From assembly GCA_009912235.1 (NCBI GenBank), contig WNDS01000006.1, positions 62,001-126,000 on the forward strand: DNA of 64,000 nt, in the 5' to 3' direction. The position numbers and the translations under genes are program-made. The stretch is from Stenotrophomonas maltophilia. Its GTDB lineage: Bacteria; Pseudomonadota; Gammaproteobacteria; Xanthomonadales; Xanthomonadaceae. Shown here in pieces: positions 45,426-54,861 of this stretch (position 1 is the first letter of the stretch; each line of letters starts with the position of its first letter). The notes below the pieces were generated by a model, which was not told the DNA's origin, made no database searches, and saw nothing but the letters and a program-made list of their open reading frames with translations.

Positions 45426-46229
45426 ATGACCATGCACCTGATCGATATCGGCGCCAACCTCACCCACGATTCCTTCGACCGTGACCGCGAGGCCGTGCTC
45501 GAGCGCGCGCGTGCGGCCGGCGTGGTGCAGATGGTCATCACCGGCGCCAGCCTCGAGCACTCACCGCTGGCGCTGCAGCTGGCCCAGCAGCACCCCGGCT
45601 TCCTGTATGCCACCGCTGGCGTGCACCCGCACCATGCGGTGGAATACACCGAGGAATGCGATGCGGAAATGCGCGCCCTGCATGCGCACGCGGAAGTGGT
45701 GGCGGTGGGCGAGTGCGGGCTGGATTACTTCCGCGATTTCGCCCCCCGCCCGGCCCAGCACCGCGCCTTCGAGCGCCAGCTGCAACTGGCCGCAGACACG
45801 GGCAAGCCGCTGTTCCTGCACCAGCGCGATGCGCATGCCGATTTCATGGCGCAGATGAAGAACTTCGAAGGCCGCATCGGCCCGGCGGTGGTGCACTGTT
45901 TCACCGGCGAACGTGACGAGCTGTTCGATTACCTGGACCAGGACTGGTACATCGGCATCACCGGCTGGCTGTGCGACGAGCGCCGTGGCGCGCACCTGCG
46001 CGAGCTGGTGAAGAACATCCCAGCCAACCGCCTGATGATCGAGACCGACGCTCCGTACCTGCTGCCGCGCACGCTGAAGCCGATGCCCAAGGATCGCCGC
46101 AACGAACCGGTGTTCCTGGCGCACATCGTCGAGGAGCTGGCCCGCGACCGTGGCGAAGACGTGGCCGTGACCGCCGCCAACGCCACCGCCGCCACGCGCG
46201 CGTTCTTCCGGCTGCCTGACGTTGGGTGA
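45426..46229 (+). CDS. tatD: TatD family metal-dependent DNase
   Basis: A 267-residue TIM-barrel hydrolase. Metal ligands: HLIDIGANLTHDSF at the N terminus, AVGECGLDYFRDF (Glu), FLHQRDAH and VVHCFTGERDEL (His), and LMIETDAPYLLPR (Asp). Members have 3'-5' exonuclease activity on DNA/RNA and aid oxidative damage repair. ATG 45426; a second ATG at 45432 is also plausible. Divergent from hrpB. Confidence 0.92.
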   Translation: MTMHLIDIGANLTHDSFDRDREAVLERARAAGVVQMVITGASLEHSPLALQLAQQHPGFLYATAGVHPHHAVEYTEECDAEMRALHAHAEVVAVGECGLDYFRDFAPRPAQHRAFERQLQLAADTGKPLFLHQRDAHADFMAQMKNFEGRIGPAVVHCFTGERDELFDYLDQDWYIGITGWLCDERRGAHLRELVKNIPANRLMIETDAPYLLPRTLKPMPKDRRNEPVFLAHIVEELARDRGEDVAVTAANATAATRAFFRLPDVG

Positions 46230-46309
46230 TCGGGTGTGCCGGGCTTTGAGCTGATGCACCAAGGCTTTGGAGGAGAGTAGTGCCGGGGGATTCACTCCAC
46301 GCTGCGCCA

Positions 46310-47191
46310 TTACCGCAGCGCGCGCAGGCCTTCGCGGTAGGTCGGGAAGGCGGGCGTCCAGTCCAGGGCCTGACGCGTGCCACGGCTGTCGATGCGCTTG
46401 TTGCTGGCATAGAAGCGGCGCAGGGCCGGGCTGAGGGAGGGGTCATCCCAGGCTACCGCCGGGGGCAGCGCAAAGCCGCCCAGCTGCGCGGCGAAGGCCA
46501 TGACGTCCTGCGGCGGCACCGGCTCATCGTCGGCGGGCAGGTACAGCGCCTGCGGCTGCGGGCGCTGCATCGCGGCGATCACCACGGTGGCCAGGTCGTC
46601 GGTATGCAGCCGGTTGAATACCAGCGCGGGCTTCACGATGCGCCGCGCCCGGCGCTCGGCCAGCTGCACCAGCGCGTTGCGCCCTTTCCCATCGAGCCCG
46701 GGCAGCCGGAACATCGCCGAGGCGATTCCGCGTTCGCGTGCCAGCGCCTGCCACTGCGCTTCGGCCAGACGCCGCTGCGTGCCGGCGGTATCGGTGGCAT
46801 CGGCCACGCTGTGTTCGTCGATCCAGCCACCGTCACGGTCGCCATAAACGGAAGTGGAGGACAGGTAGCCCACCCAGCGCAGCGCCGTGCTTCCGCGCAG
46901 CGCGTCATGCAGCGTGCGCAGCGCGGGGTCGCCCTGCGCATCGGGTGGCACGCTGCACAACACGGCGTCGGCACGGCCAAGCGCGGCCAGCAGCGCGGGC
47001 GAGGGCGTGGTATCGGCCTGCAGTGCAATGCGGTGCAGGCCATCCTCCGGCGTGGCGGCAGGATCGCGCACGGTGCCGCTGACCTGCACGCCATGCCCGG
47101 CCAGGCGCCGCGCCAACACGCGCGCGCTCCAGCCCAGGCCGAGGATCAGCACCCGCGCCGGCAGCGCGGCCGTGGCCGTTGCGCCACTCAC
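46310..47191 (-). CDS. SDR-type NAD(P)-dependent epimerase (YeeZ-like)
   Basis: A 293-residue Rossmann protein: RVLILGLGWSARVLARRLAG (dinucleotide motif variant), VGYLSSTSVYGDRDG as the epimerase Ser/Tyr region, and FNRLHTDDLATVVIAAMQ. YeeZ-like; substrate unknown. ATG overlaps the panE stop (ATGA on the minus strand), so translation is coupled. Confidence 0.85.
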   Translation of the reverse strand: MSGATATAALPARVLILGLGWSARVLARRLAGHGVQVSGTVRDPAATPEDGLHRIALQADTTPSPALLAALGRADAVLCSVPPDAQGDPALRTLHDALRGSTALRWVGYLSSTSVYGDRDGGWIDEHSVADATDTAGTQRRLAEAQWQALARERGIASAMFRLPGLDGKGRNALVQLAERRARRIVKPALVFNRLHTDDLATVVIAAMQRPQPQALYLPADDEPVPPQDVMAFAAQLGGFALPPAVAWDDPSLSPALRRFYASNKRIDSRGTRQALDWTPAFPTYREGLRALR

Positions 47192-48124
47192 CCTGCGCGC
47201 TGCGCCTGGTAAGCCTGCAGGCTGCTGTAGGCAACCTGCAGCAGCAGCCCTTCCTGATCGGCGGTGCGGGCGCGCGCCAGCATGTCGCCGACGATGTGCG
47301 CTGCTTTCACCTGCTGCCCTGCTTCCAGGTCGCGCAGCATCGACGCCTTCAGTGCAGAACCGGCCTGGGTCAGGGTGCCGCGCGCGGTGTCCTGCGCGGC
47401 CAGCGGCACCGGCTCACCGGCCGCCTCGGCCACGGCCAGGCACTCGTCGTACAGGCCACGCACGATCGCCTCGCCGTCATCGGTGGCGACGATCGTGCCG
47501 ATGTCCGCACGCAGCAGACAGGTGGCTGCCGCCAAGGCGGTGAGGAAGGTGTACTTGACCCACTATTCCTGGCCGATGCGCTCGCTGGCCAGATGGTCCA
47601 GGTTGGCCTGCGCACATGCGCCTGCGAAGGCGCGCACGCGGTCGGAGATCGCACCGCCATCGCGCTCGCCAAAGGTCAGTTTGGCCGGCTTGCCCAGGTG
47701 CAGCACCGCACCGTCGGGTGCCTTGGTGGCGCTGATGAAGCACAGCCCGCCGAGTACCGCCTCGCGGCCGAAACGCGCATCCAGTGCGGCGTAGTGGTGC
47801 AGGCCGTTGAGAATCGGCAGCACGCTGGTGTGGGCGCCGACCGCCGGTGCGATCGCATCGATCGATCTGTCCAGGTCGTAGGCCTTGCAGCTGAGGATCA
47901 CCAGGTCGAACGGCTGCGTGGCGGCCAGCGCCGGCAGCGCCTCGGCGGTGACGTGCTGCACCGGGAAGGTGGCATCGCCCACCGGGCTGCGGATCACCAG
48001 CCCGTCCTGTTCAAGCTGGCGCGCGCGCCGGGCGCACCAGGAAGGTCACGTCCACGCCGGCCTGCGCCAGGCGGCCGCCGAAGTAACCGCCGGTACCACC
48101 GGCGCCGAGAATCAGGATGCGCAT
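47188..48124 (-). pseudogene. panE: 2-dehydropantoate 2-reductase-like protein, frameshift plus TAG
   Basis: A ketopantoate reductase family protein (NADPH, pantothenate route). N terminus [20 protein letters not shown]; the frame breaks in a GCGCGC run at 48019-48030, where two missing bases (or one extra) would restore [18 protein letters not shown]. Later core: LVILSCKAYDLDRSIDAI and SVLPILNGLHH. A second lesion, TAG at 47563-47565 (plus strand), sits in SERIGQE-stop-WVKYTFL. C terminus continues to TGA at 47188. Two independent lesions in one gene. Other panE-like paralogues may exist elsewhere. Confidence 0.82.
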
Positions 48125-48182
48125 CGCACGTTCACCATTTTCCGGGGGAAGTCTTCCCGCGATTGTACCGGAGATTGCAGGC

Positions 48183-48210
48183 AAAAAAGAGCCGGGCAGT
48201 TGCCCGGCTC
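48183..48210 (-). terminator. Intrinsic terminator after yadH
   Basis: Minus strand: GAGCCGGGCAACTGCCCGGCTC followed by TTTTTT (A run at 48183-48188). It closes the yadGH operon before panE. Confidence 0.85.
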
Positions 48211-48222
48211 TACCGTTACGCC

Positions 48223-48241
48223 ATCCACGCATGGCGTGGAT
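48223..48241. repeat. ATCCACGC...GCGTGGAT palindrome
   Basis: Exact copy of the palindrome at 2491-2509, again followed by CTAC (a GTAG head on the minus strand). Confidence 0.75.
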
Positions 48242-48335
48242 CTACTGGCCACCGCCCCGCCATCCCACGGAATGTCAGCTGTTGCCGTTGTCCCGGTTTG
48301 CAGCGGGTGCAGGGACGCAGGCCCTGCAGCCACCC

Positions 48336-49145
48336 TCAGCTGCGCATGCCCACGCCACGGCGCAGCAGCCACAGCGCCAGCGCCGTCAGCACCGCCACGA
48401 AGCCCAGCATCAGCGCATAGGCCACCCACACCGGCACGTCGCTGCTGCCCAGCAGGCCGAAGCGGAACGCGTTGACCATGTAGAAGATCGGGTTGGCATG
48501 GGTGGCCGCCTCGGCCCAGCCCGGCAGCAGCTTCACCGAATAGAACACGCCGCCCAGGTAGGTCAGCGGGGTCAGGATGAAGGTCGGCACGATAGCCACG
48601 TCATCGAACTTCTTCGCATACACCGCGTTGATGAAGCCGGCTAGCGAGAAGATCGTCGCGCCCAGGATCACCGTGGTCAGCGTCACCAGCGGGTGCGGAA
48701 TACGCACCGGGGTGAAGAACATGGCGATGATCAGCACGATCACGCCCACCATCAGGCCGCGTAGCACGGCACCGGCCACGTAACCCCACAGGATCACCCA
48801 GTTCGGCATCGGGCTGACCAGCAGCTCTTCCACGTGGCGGCCGAACTTGGCGCCGAAGAACGAGGAGCTGATGTTGCCGTAGCTGTTCTGGATCACGCTC
48901 ATCATCACCAGGCCCGGCACGATGAACTGCATGTAGCTGTAGCCGCCCATGTCACCCACGCGCGAGCCGATCAGCCCGCCGAAGATCAGGAAGTACAGCG
49001 TCATGGTGATCGCCGGCGGCACCAGGGTCTGGCCCCAGATACGGATGATGCGCGCCACTTCGCGGCGCACGATGGTCATCAGGGCGATGCGGTTGCGCTG
49101 GCCGTCGGTGATCGGTGCAGCGGGCGTGTTCGGGGTGCTGCTCAT
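48336..49145 (-). CDS. yadH: ABC-2 type transporter permease (YadH-like)
   Basis: A 269-residue inner-membrane permease with six helices. ABC-2 signature region GGLIGSRVGDMGGYSYMQFI, FFGAKFGRHVEELLVSPMPN, and ILTPLTYLGGVFYSV. Pairs with the ATPase gene whose stop overlaps its ATG (ATGA). Closest described homologue is E. coli YadH; substrate unknown. Followed by a strong terminator. Confidence 0.88.
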   Translation of the reverse strand: MSSTPNTPAAPITDGQRNRIALMTIVRREVARIIRIWGQTLVPPAITMTLYFLIFGGLIGSRVGDMGGYSYMQFIVPGLVMMSVIQNSYGNISSSFFGAKFGRHVEELLVSPMPNWVILWGYVAGAVLRGLMVGVIVLIIAMFFTPVRIPHPLVTLTTVILGATIFSLAGFINAVYAKKFDDVAIVPTFILTPLTYLGGVFYSVKLLPGWAEAATHANPIFYMVNAFRFGLLGSSDVPVWVAYALMLGFVAVLTALALWLLRRGVGMRS

Positions 49146-50110
49146 GCGGAGGCCTCCTGGTTGCCGGTGAGGCGCACGAACAGTTCCTCCAGGCGGTTGC
49201 TCTTGGTACGCATCGAACGCACGCGGATGCCGGCGGCATTGAGTGCGGCGAACACGCGGTTCAGGTCCATGGCACGCGGCATGTCGATGTCCAGCGTGTG
49301 CGCGTCCGGCGCGGTGAGGGTGGCACCTTCAATGGCCGGCAGCTGCGCCGGCAGCTCGCCGTCGATGTCCAGCAGGAAGCCTTCCACGTCGAGTTTAGCC
49401 AGCAGCGTGCGCATCGGGCCCTGGGTGACGATCTGGCCGTGGTTGATGATGGCCAGGTTGCGGCACAGGTACTCGGCCTCTTCCAGGTAGTGCGTGGTGA
49501 GGATGATCGTGGTGCCGGCGGCGTTGATCTCCTTCAGCACGCGCCACATGTCGCGGCGGATCTCGATGTCCACGCCGGCGGTCGGCTCGTCTAGGATCAG
49601 CAGGCGCGGGCGGGTCATCATCGCGCGGGCGATCATCAGCCGGCGCTTCATGCCGCCGGACAGCGTGCGGCTCATCACCTGCGCCTTTTCCCACAGGCGG
49701 GCGCTCTTGAGTTCCTCTTCGGCGCGCTTTTCGGATTCCTCGCGGGCCACGCCGTAGAAACCGGCGTAGTTCACCAGGATGTCGAAGGGCTTCTCGAACA
49801 GGTTGAAGTTGATTTCCTGCGGCACCAGGCCGATCAGGCGCATGGTGGCGCTGCGGTTGCGCACCAGGTCGCTGCCGAACACCTCCACCTGGCCCTGGCT
49901 GAGGTTGACCAGGGAGCTGATGATGCCGATCAGGGTCGACTTGCCGGCGCCGTTGGGGCCCAGCAGGGCGAAGAAATCGCCCGGGGCCACTTCCAGCGAA
50001 ACGCCTTTCAGCGCCTGGGTGCCGTTGTCGTAGGTCTTGCGGAGGTCGCGCACGCGCAGGGCGGGCGCCGAATCGTTCAGGGAAGCCAAGCTCGAAGCCT
50101 TCGCGCCCAT
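49142..50110 (-). CDS. yadG: ABC transporter ATP-binding protein (YadG-like)
   Basis: A 322-residue ATPase. Walker A GPNGAGKST, Q-loop LVPQEINFN, signature LSGGMKRRL, Walker B LLILDEPTAGVD, switch His in LTTHYLEEAEYL. C-terminal ~70-residue extension. Operon with the permease. Divergent from fpr with 84 bases between. Confidence 0.9.
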   Translation of the reverse strand: MGAKASSLASLNDSAPALRVRDLRKTYDNGTQALKGVSLEVAPGDFFALLGPNGAGKSTLIGIISSLVNLSQGQVEVFGSDLVRNRSATMRLIGLVPQEINFNLFEKPFDILVNYAGFYGVAREESEKRAEEELKSARLWEKAQVMSRTLSGGMKRRLMIARAMMTRPRLLILDEPTAGVDIEIRRDMWRVLKEINAAGTTIILTTHYLEEAEYLCRNLAIINHGQIVTQGPMRTLLAKLDVEGFLLDIDGELPAQLPAIEGATLTAPDAHTLDIDMPRAMDLNRVFAALNAAGIRVRSMRTKSNRLEELFVRLTGNQEASA

Positions 50111-50194
50111 GGGCTGGCGCTGGAGAGGGGCGGGGAGGGGCTATTATAGAAGACCCCAAGGGCTTGCCCCGGCTACACACTGTCCCGAAAAGTC

Positions 50195-50944
50195 GTGCCT
50201 GTTCAATTCCCCCTCAAGCTGGTCGGGTGCCGCATGGTCGCCCCGACCGTCGGCCACTACCAGTTCGTGCGTGACGATGGCCTGCCGCTGGATTTCCAGC
50301 CCGGCCAGTTCATCCAGGTCCATTTCAGCTACGCCGATGGCACCGAAACCAAGCGCAGCTACTCGCTGGCGACCATCCACGACCACGCCATGGGCCCGGG
50401 AGAGGCGGTGGACATCGCCGTCAGTTTCGTGCCCGGCGGCGCCGCCACCGCGCTGTTCGAGGCGCTGCAGCCCGGCAGCCAGCTCAGTGCGTCCGGTCCG
50501 TACGGCCGCTTCTGCCTGAACCCGGGTGACCACAACGCCCGCTACCTGCTGATCGCCACCGGTACCGGCGTCACCCCGTACCGCTCCATGCTGCCGCTGC
50601 TGGAAAAGGCCATGGCCGAGCGCGGCGTGCAGGTGGTGCTGCTGCAGGGCGCGCGCAGCCCGGGCGAACTGCTGTACAGCGATGATTTCCAGAGCTTCGC
50701 CGAAAAGCAGCCGAACTTCCGCTATGTGCCGTGCCTGTCGCGCGAACTGCCGGAAAACCCCGGCCCGGACGTGCACCACGGCTACGTGCAGCAGGCGCTG
50801 GCCGCCTTCCGCCCGGACCCGGCCACCGACATCGCCTACCTGTGCGGCAACCCGGACATGGTCGATGCCTGCGCCGAGGCGCTGAAGGAAGCGGGGCTCG
50901 GCAACCCGCAGATCCGCCGCGAGAAGTACGTCAGCAGCAAATAA
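50195..50944 (+). CDS. fpr: Ferredoxin--NADP+ reductase
   Basis: A 249-residue flavoenzyme passing electrons between NADPH and ferredoxin/flavodoxin. FAD-binding RSYSLAT motif, FAD-stabilising LSASGPYGRFCLNPG, nucleotide-binding ATGTGVTPYRSML, C-terminal AYLCGNPDMVDACAEALKEA. Start is GTG 50195, giving VPVQFPLKLVG; no ATG is near. C-terminal REKYVSSK resembles the bacterial Fpr type. Confidence 0.92.
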   Translation: MPVQFPLKLVGCRMVAPTVGHYQFVRDDGLPLDFQPGQFIQVHFSYADGTETKRSYSLATIHDHAMGPGEAVDIAVSFVPGGAATALFEALQPGSQLSASGPYGRFCLNPGDHNARYLLIATGTGVTPYRSMLPLLEKAMAERGVQVVLLQGARSPGELLYSDDFQSFAEKQPNFRYVPCLSRELPENPGPDVHHGYVQQALAAFRPDPATDIAYLCGNPDMVDACAEALKEAGLGNPQIRREKYVSSK

Positions 50945-50962
50945 CGGCACCCCACGAACCCG

Positions 50963-51023
50963 GTAGTGCCGGCCGTTGGCCGGCACCCTCACGCGCCCCG
51001 GGAATGCCGGCCTCAGGCCGGCA
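50963..51023. repeat. SMAG REP pair
   Basis: GTAGTGCCGGCCGTTGGCCG followed by GCAC (50963-50986) and ATGCCGGCCTCAGGCCGGCA (51004-51023) between the convergent fpr and AA10 genes. Confidence 0.88.
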
Positions 51024-51040
51024 CCCCGCCTACGGTCGCC

Positions 51041-52218
51041 TCAGTACGGCACCCACGCATCGCGCCAGGCCGAGCCCACCCCCGGGCGGTACGCCTCGCC
51101 GCTGACATTGCACCAGCCGCCCTGCGGGAACGGCCGGCAGGCGTAGAGCTTGCCGTCGCTGCCCTTCACCACGGTCTGCCCCGGCACGTAGCTGCCGATG
51201 CCGGCCGGGTAGACATGGTCGAACTCACCGCCCGGCGCGGGCGTGCCGGTGTCCGGCAGCCGCGTATCGAGCTGGAACCGCTGGCCCGGCTTGAGGAACA
51301 CGCGGTTCTCCGTGGCCGAGGGCACCGGGGTGATGACCCCATCGCGCAACACGCCGGCACGCGCCTGCTGTGCGCTGGCATTGACCTTGCGCGCCAGCAC
51401 CAGCGGCCACTGGCCCGGTGCGGTCTGGCCACTGGCCAGGGTGGCCTCCACGCGCTCGACATCGTTGCCGCCGGCATTGAACACGCGCAGCGCCAGGGTG
51501 GTGCCCACCGGCAGCTCGCCACGGGCGATCAGCGGGCCGGCATCCTGCCACTGCGGTGCCGGGGTGCCGCCACCACCGCCGCCGCCTTCGAAGCGCACGT
51601 CCATGCAGGTGTAGAAGGCTTCGGTGGAATCCGAACGCTGCCAGGTGTTGTATATCACGTGCTGGCCACTGCGCTGCGGCAGCGTGCACTGCAGCTTGTA
51701 CGTGCCATCGGCCGACAGCGGCGTGTTGCCCAGCGTGCAGAACTCCTGCAGGTCGGCCCAGCGCAGCGCGCTGCCCGGCTGCCAGCCCTCGCGGGTGACG
51801 AAGAAGCGCCAGTCGCGCGTGGCGTGCGGGGCGGTGGCCTTGAACACGAAGGTGAACCTGCCGTTGACATCGGGCTGGATGGGCGTGGTCTGCCAGTCGC
51901 TGCGCGCCAGGTCCAGCTCGCGGAAGGTCGGGTTGTTGCCGCTGCACAGCTTGCCGTCGGGCACCACGGCCTGGTGGTTGCCGTTGGAATTGGCCTGGTT
52001 GATGCCGTTCCAGTCATAGAACGCCTGCGAGCCCCCCCCACCGCCTTGGCCGCTGCGCAGGCAGGGTTGGTCGGGTTTTCCGGGTAGCCCTGGAAGCAGG
52101 CATAGACCCGGCTGGCCGGGGTGGTCATGGTGCCGTGGGCCAGTGCGGCGTCGGCGGCCAGGCAGTCGGCGGCAGCCAGCGCGGTGGACAACAGGGCAGG
52201 CGCGGAGCGGAGTGTCAT
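51041..52218 (-). pseudogene. AA10-type lytic polysaccharide monooxygenase with C-terminal chitin-binding module, frameshifted
   Basis: A secreted chitin-degrading copper enzyme (GbpA/CBP21 type). Signal peptide ends at ALA, leaving His28 as the mature N-terminal copper ligand (HGTMTTPASRVYACF). The AA10 fold follows: KLCSGNNPTFRELD, DWRFFVTREGW, GQHVIYNTWQRSDSTEAFYTCMD. Then a Gly linker, a GbpA-like region (ALRVFNAGGNDVER) and a CBM5/12-like end (AGIGSYVPGQTVV, YACRPFPQGGWC). A C8 run (52032-52039, plus strand) is one base too long: with seven the frame reads AKAVGGSQAFYDW. As written the enzyme ends soon after His28. Confidence 0.85.
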
Positions 52219-52470
52219 GTCTCGTCCTTGTCGTAGCGATGAAGGTGATCGCGCCCCCCCCCGCGACTCAACCGCACACGTCTTCCACGGGCGTTGCGCA
52301 CCCGGAGTATCCCGGCGCTGCGCGCGCAGGGACATCGAAGAATGTTCATTCCGTGACCCCCCGATGTGAACCCGTTGCCGCCGCCTTCACGGCAACCGGG
52401 CAGGGCGGCGGCCGGGGCGCTAAGATGCGCGCGCGGCCCGCTCGGGCACCGCACACCACGCCGAGGCGGC

Positions 52471-53649
52471 ATGACCTTGGATTTCCCCACCAACGTCGTG
52501 CTCGGCGTGTTGCTCTGCATCGGCATCGCCTTCGGTTTTTTGCTGCTGCTGCTGGTCCTGCGCCGGCAGCCGGTGCTTCGGCTGTGGACGGCCAGCCTGT
52601 GGCTGCTGTCGCTGAGTCTGGCGCTGCTGGCCGCGCGCCCGGTGCTGCCGGCGGTGCCGACCATCCTGGCCGGCAACGTGGTCATCGCCATGGCCGGGGT
52701 GCTGCTGCTGCGCGGGGCGGCCCTGCACCTGGGCTACCGCCTGGCGCACAGGCAGCCGCTGGCGTTGTCGGCGGTGTTCCTGCTGGGCATCTTCGTGTTC
52801 CTGGTGCCGCTGCCCAGCCTGGTGGTGCGCATGCAGGTGTTCAGTGTGTACGCCACCGTGCTCAACGGCTGGATGGTGTGGCTGCTGCTGCGGCATACCC
52901 CGCCCGGTGAAGCCACCAGCTGCCGGCTGGCCGCCGTGGTGTTCGCCGCCGAAGCGCTGCTGTATGCAGTGCGCATGCTGCTGCCGGTGGCGGCCGATGC
53001 CGGCGAGGACATCATGCGCACCGGCACGCCGATGTTCGTGACCTACCTGGCCGGGCTGGTGCTGGAGCTGGCGCGCTGCTTCGCGCTGGTGCTGCTGCTG
53101 GTGGAGCGCATGCTGGGTGACCTGCGCCGGCTGGCACGCACCGATGGCCTGACCGGCCTGCTCAACCGCCGCGCGCTGCTGGCCGATGGCATCGACCGCC
53201 TGCAGGCCTGCCGCCGCCGCCAGCAGCCGTTCGCGCTGCTGCTGCTGGACGTGGACCACTTCAAGCAGATCAACGACCGCTGGGGCCACCTGGCCGGCGA
53301 TGAGGTGCTGCGCCATTTCGCCAGTGTCCTGTCCGGCTGCGTGCGCGACCGCGTGCACCTGCTTGGCCGCTACGGCGGCGAGGAATTCGTGCTGCTGCTG
53401 CCGGGCAGCGACCCGGCCGCCGCGCAGCAGCTGGCGGCCTGCATCCGCGATGGCCTGCGCCAGGCGCCGGCCGCGTTGCCCGGGGCGAGCGTGCAGGTCA
53501 CCACCAGCATCGGCCTGGCCCAGGACAACGGCACGGCCGACCTGGCTCTGCTGCTGGCCGCGGCCGACGCCGCCCTGTACCGCGCCAAGGCCGAGGGCCG
53601 CGACCGCGCCGTGCATGCGCCGCTGCGCAGTGGGGCCGCCCACGCCTGA
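52471..53649 (+). CDS. Membrane-bound diguanylate cyclase (GGDEF)
   Basis: A 392-residue protein: about six N-terminal membrane helices (~1-205, LGVLLCIGIAFGFLLLLLVL and others), then a GGDEF domain starting at ARTDGLTGLLNRRAL with LLDVDHFKQINDRWGHLAGD and the active-site RYGGEEF. GGEEF is a functional variant. The inhibitory RxxD I-site is not evident five residues before GG. Makes cyclic di-GMP in response to an unknown membrane signal. ATG 52471. Confidence 0.88.
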   Translation: MTLDFPTNVVLGVLLCIGIAFGFLLLLLVLRRQPVLRLWTASLWLLSLSLALLAARPVLPAVPTILAGNVVIAMAGVLLLRGAALHLGYRLAHRQPLALSAVFLLGIFVFLVPLPSLVVRMQVFSVYATVLNGWMVWLLLRHTPPGEATSCRLAAVVFAAEALLYAVRMLLPVAADAGEDIMRTGTPMFVTYLAGLVLELARCFALVLLLVERMLGDLRRLARTDGLTGLLNRRALLADGIDRLQACRRRQQPFALLLLDVDHFKQINDRWGHLAGDEVLRHFASVLSGCVRDRVHLLGRYGGEEFVLLLPGSDPAAAQQLAACIRDGLRQAPAALPGASVQVTTSIGLAQDNGTADLALLLAAADAALYRAKAEGRDRAVHAPLRSGAAHA

Positions 53650-53802
53650 GCAGGAACGCCTGAGCAAGCCTGCCGCCGGCTAACTGCGCTGCGCCGGCGG
53701 TGCGCGCAGCGGCCCGGACAGGCGTAAAACAGCGCCCTGCGGTTCCCCTGCCGGTGCATGACGCACCGGCAGCACGGGGCCAGGCAGAGCCGAGGGTGTG
53801 TC

Positions 53803-54747
53803 ATGCGGTGGACGAAGCGGGTTTCGATGGGCGCAGCGCTGCTGGCCCTGCTGGTGGCGGGGGTATCGGCGACGGCGGCGCAGGCCGCCGAACCGGCCGT
53901 GCAGACGGTGGCGCTTTGGCCGGCCGGGCAGTGGCCGGCTGTGGTGCAGGGCCCGGAACAGTCGCGCAGCCACGGCGGCAAGCCGGACGTGGTGACCGGC
54001 GTTGCGCAGGCGCGCCTGGAGATCTACCGCCCACGCCATCCCAACGGTACGGCGGTGCTGGGGTTCGGCGGCGGCTACGCGCGCATCGAGGTCGGCGCCG
54101 AAGCGCGGCCGGCGGCGCAGTGGCTGCAGTCGCAGGGCATCACCGCGGCGGCGGTGTACTACCGCCTGCCCGAAGATGGCTGGGCACCGGTGGCGCCGTT
54201 CCAGGACGGCCAGCGCGCCATGCGCGTGCTGCGCGCCCGGGCCGGCGAACTGGGCGTGGATCCCGAGCGCATCGGGGTGATGGGCTTCTCCGCCGCCGGC
54301 AACCTGGCCGGCATTGTCGGCACGCGCTCGGCCGCGCATTTCTACGACCCCGTCGACGCTGCCGACCGCCTGTCCGCGCGCCCGGATTTCATGGCCCTGC
54401 TGTACCCGGTGGTGTCGATGGAGCGCGCGCTGGGGCACACCCATGCGCAGAAGGAGCTGTCGCGCGAACCGGGTTACGTGCAGGCCTATTCGGTGGAACA
54501 GCACGTGCACCGTGGCGCGCCGCCGATGTTCCTGGCCCAGGCCAAGGATGACCCGATCGCCAGCGTGGAAAACAGCAAGGTGCTAGACCAGGCCGCGCGT
54601 GCGGCCGGCGTGCCGGTGGAACTGCATCTGTTCCAGAGCGGTGGCCACGGCTGGGGCCTGGGCGCACCGGGTTCGGAGGTGTCGCAATGGCCCGGCCTGT
54701 TCGACCACTGGGTGCGCCAGAACGGCCTGCTCGGCGCCGAGCGCTGA
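53803..54747 (+). CDS. Secreted alpha/beta hydrolase (esterase/lipase type)
   Basis: A 314-residue exported esterase: signal peptide (VSMGAALLALLVAGVSATAAQA), then oxyanion region GTAVLGFGGGYARIE, nucleophile GFSAAG, acid near AKDDPIASVENS and His in FQSGGHGWGLG. This resembles the BD-FAE/acetyl-xylan-esterase-like group. ATG 53803 gives a good signal peptide; the frame is open ~45 bases upstream. Confidence 0.84.
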   Translation: MRWTKRVSMGAALLALLVAGVSATAAQAAEPAVQTVALWPAGQWPAVVQGPEQSRSHGGKPDVVTGVAQARLEIYRPRHPNGTAVLGFGGGYARIEVGAEARPAAQWLQSQGITAAAVYYRLPEDGWAPVAPFQDGQRAMRVLRARAGELGVDPERIGVMGFSAAGNLAGIVGTRSAAHFYDPVDAADRLSARPDFMALLYPVVSMERALGHTHAQKELSREPGYVQAYSVEQHVHRGAPPMFLAQAKDDPIASVENSKVLDQAARAAGVPVELHLFQSGGHGWGLGAPGSEVSQWPGLFDHWVRQNGLLGAER

Positions 54748-54861
54748 GCCTGCCGGTGCGGGCAGGATCGCGTGGATGGGCCGACTGCGTGTAAGTTGGT
54801 CACATCTGCCGCGCGACCACGTCGTGGTGGCTTGAACGTCCACGAGGGGGAGCACCGCACG

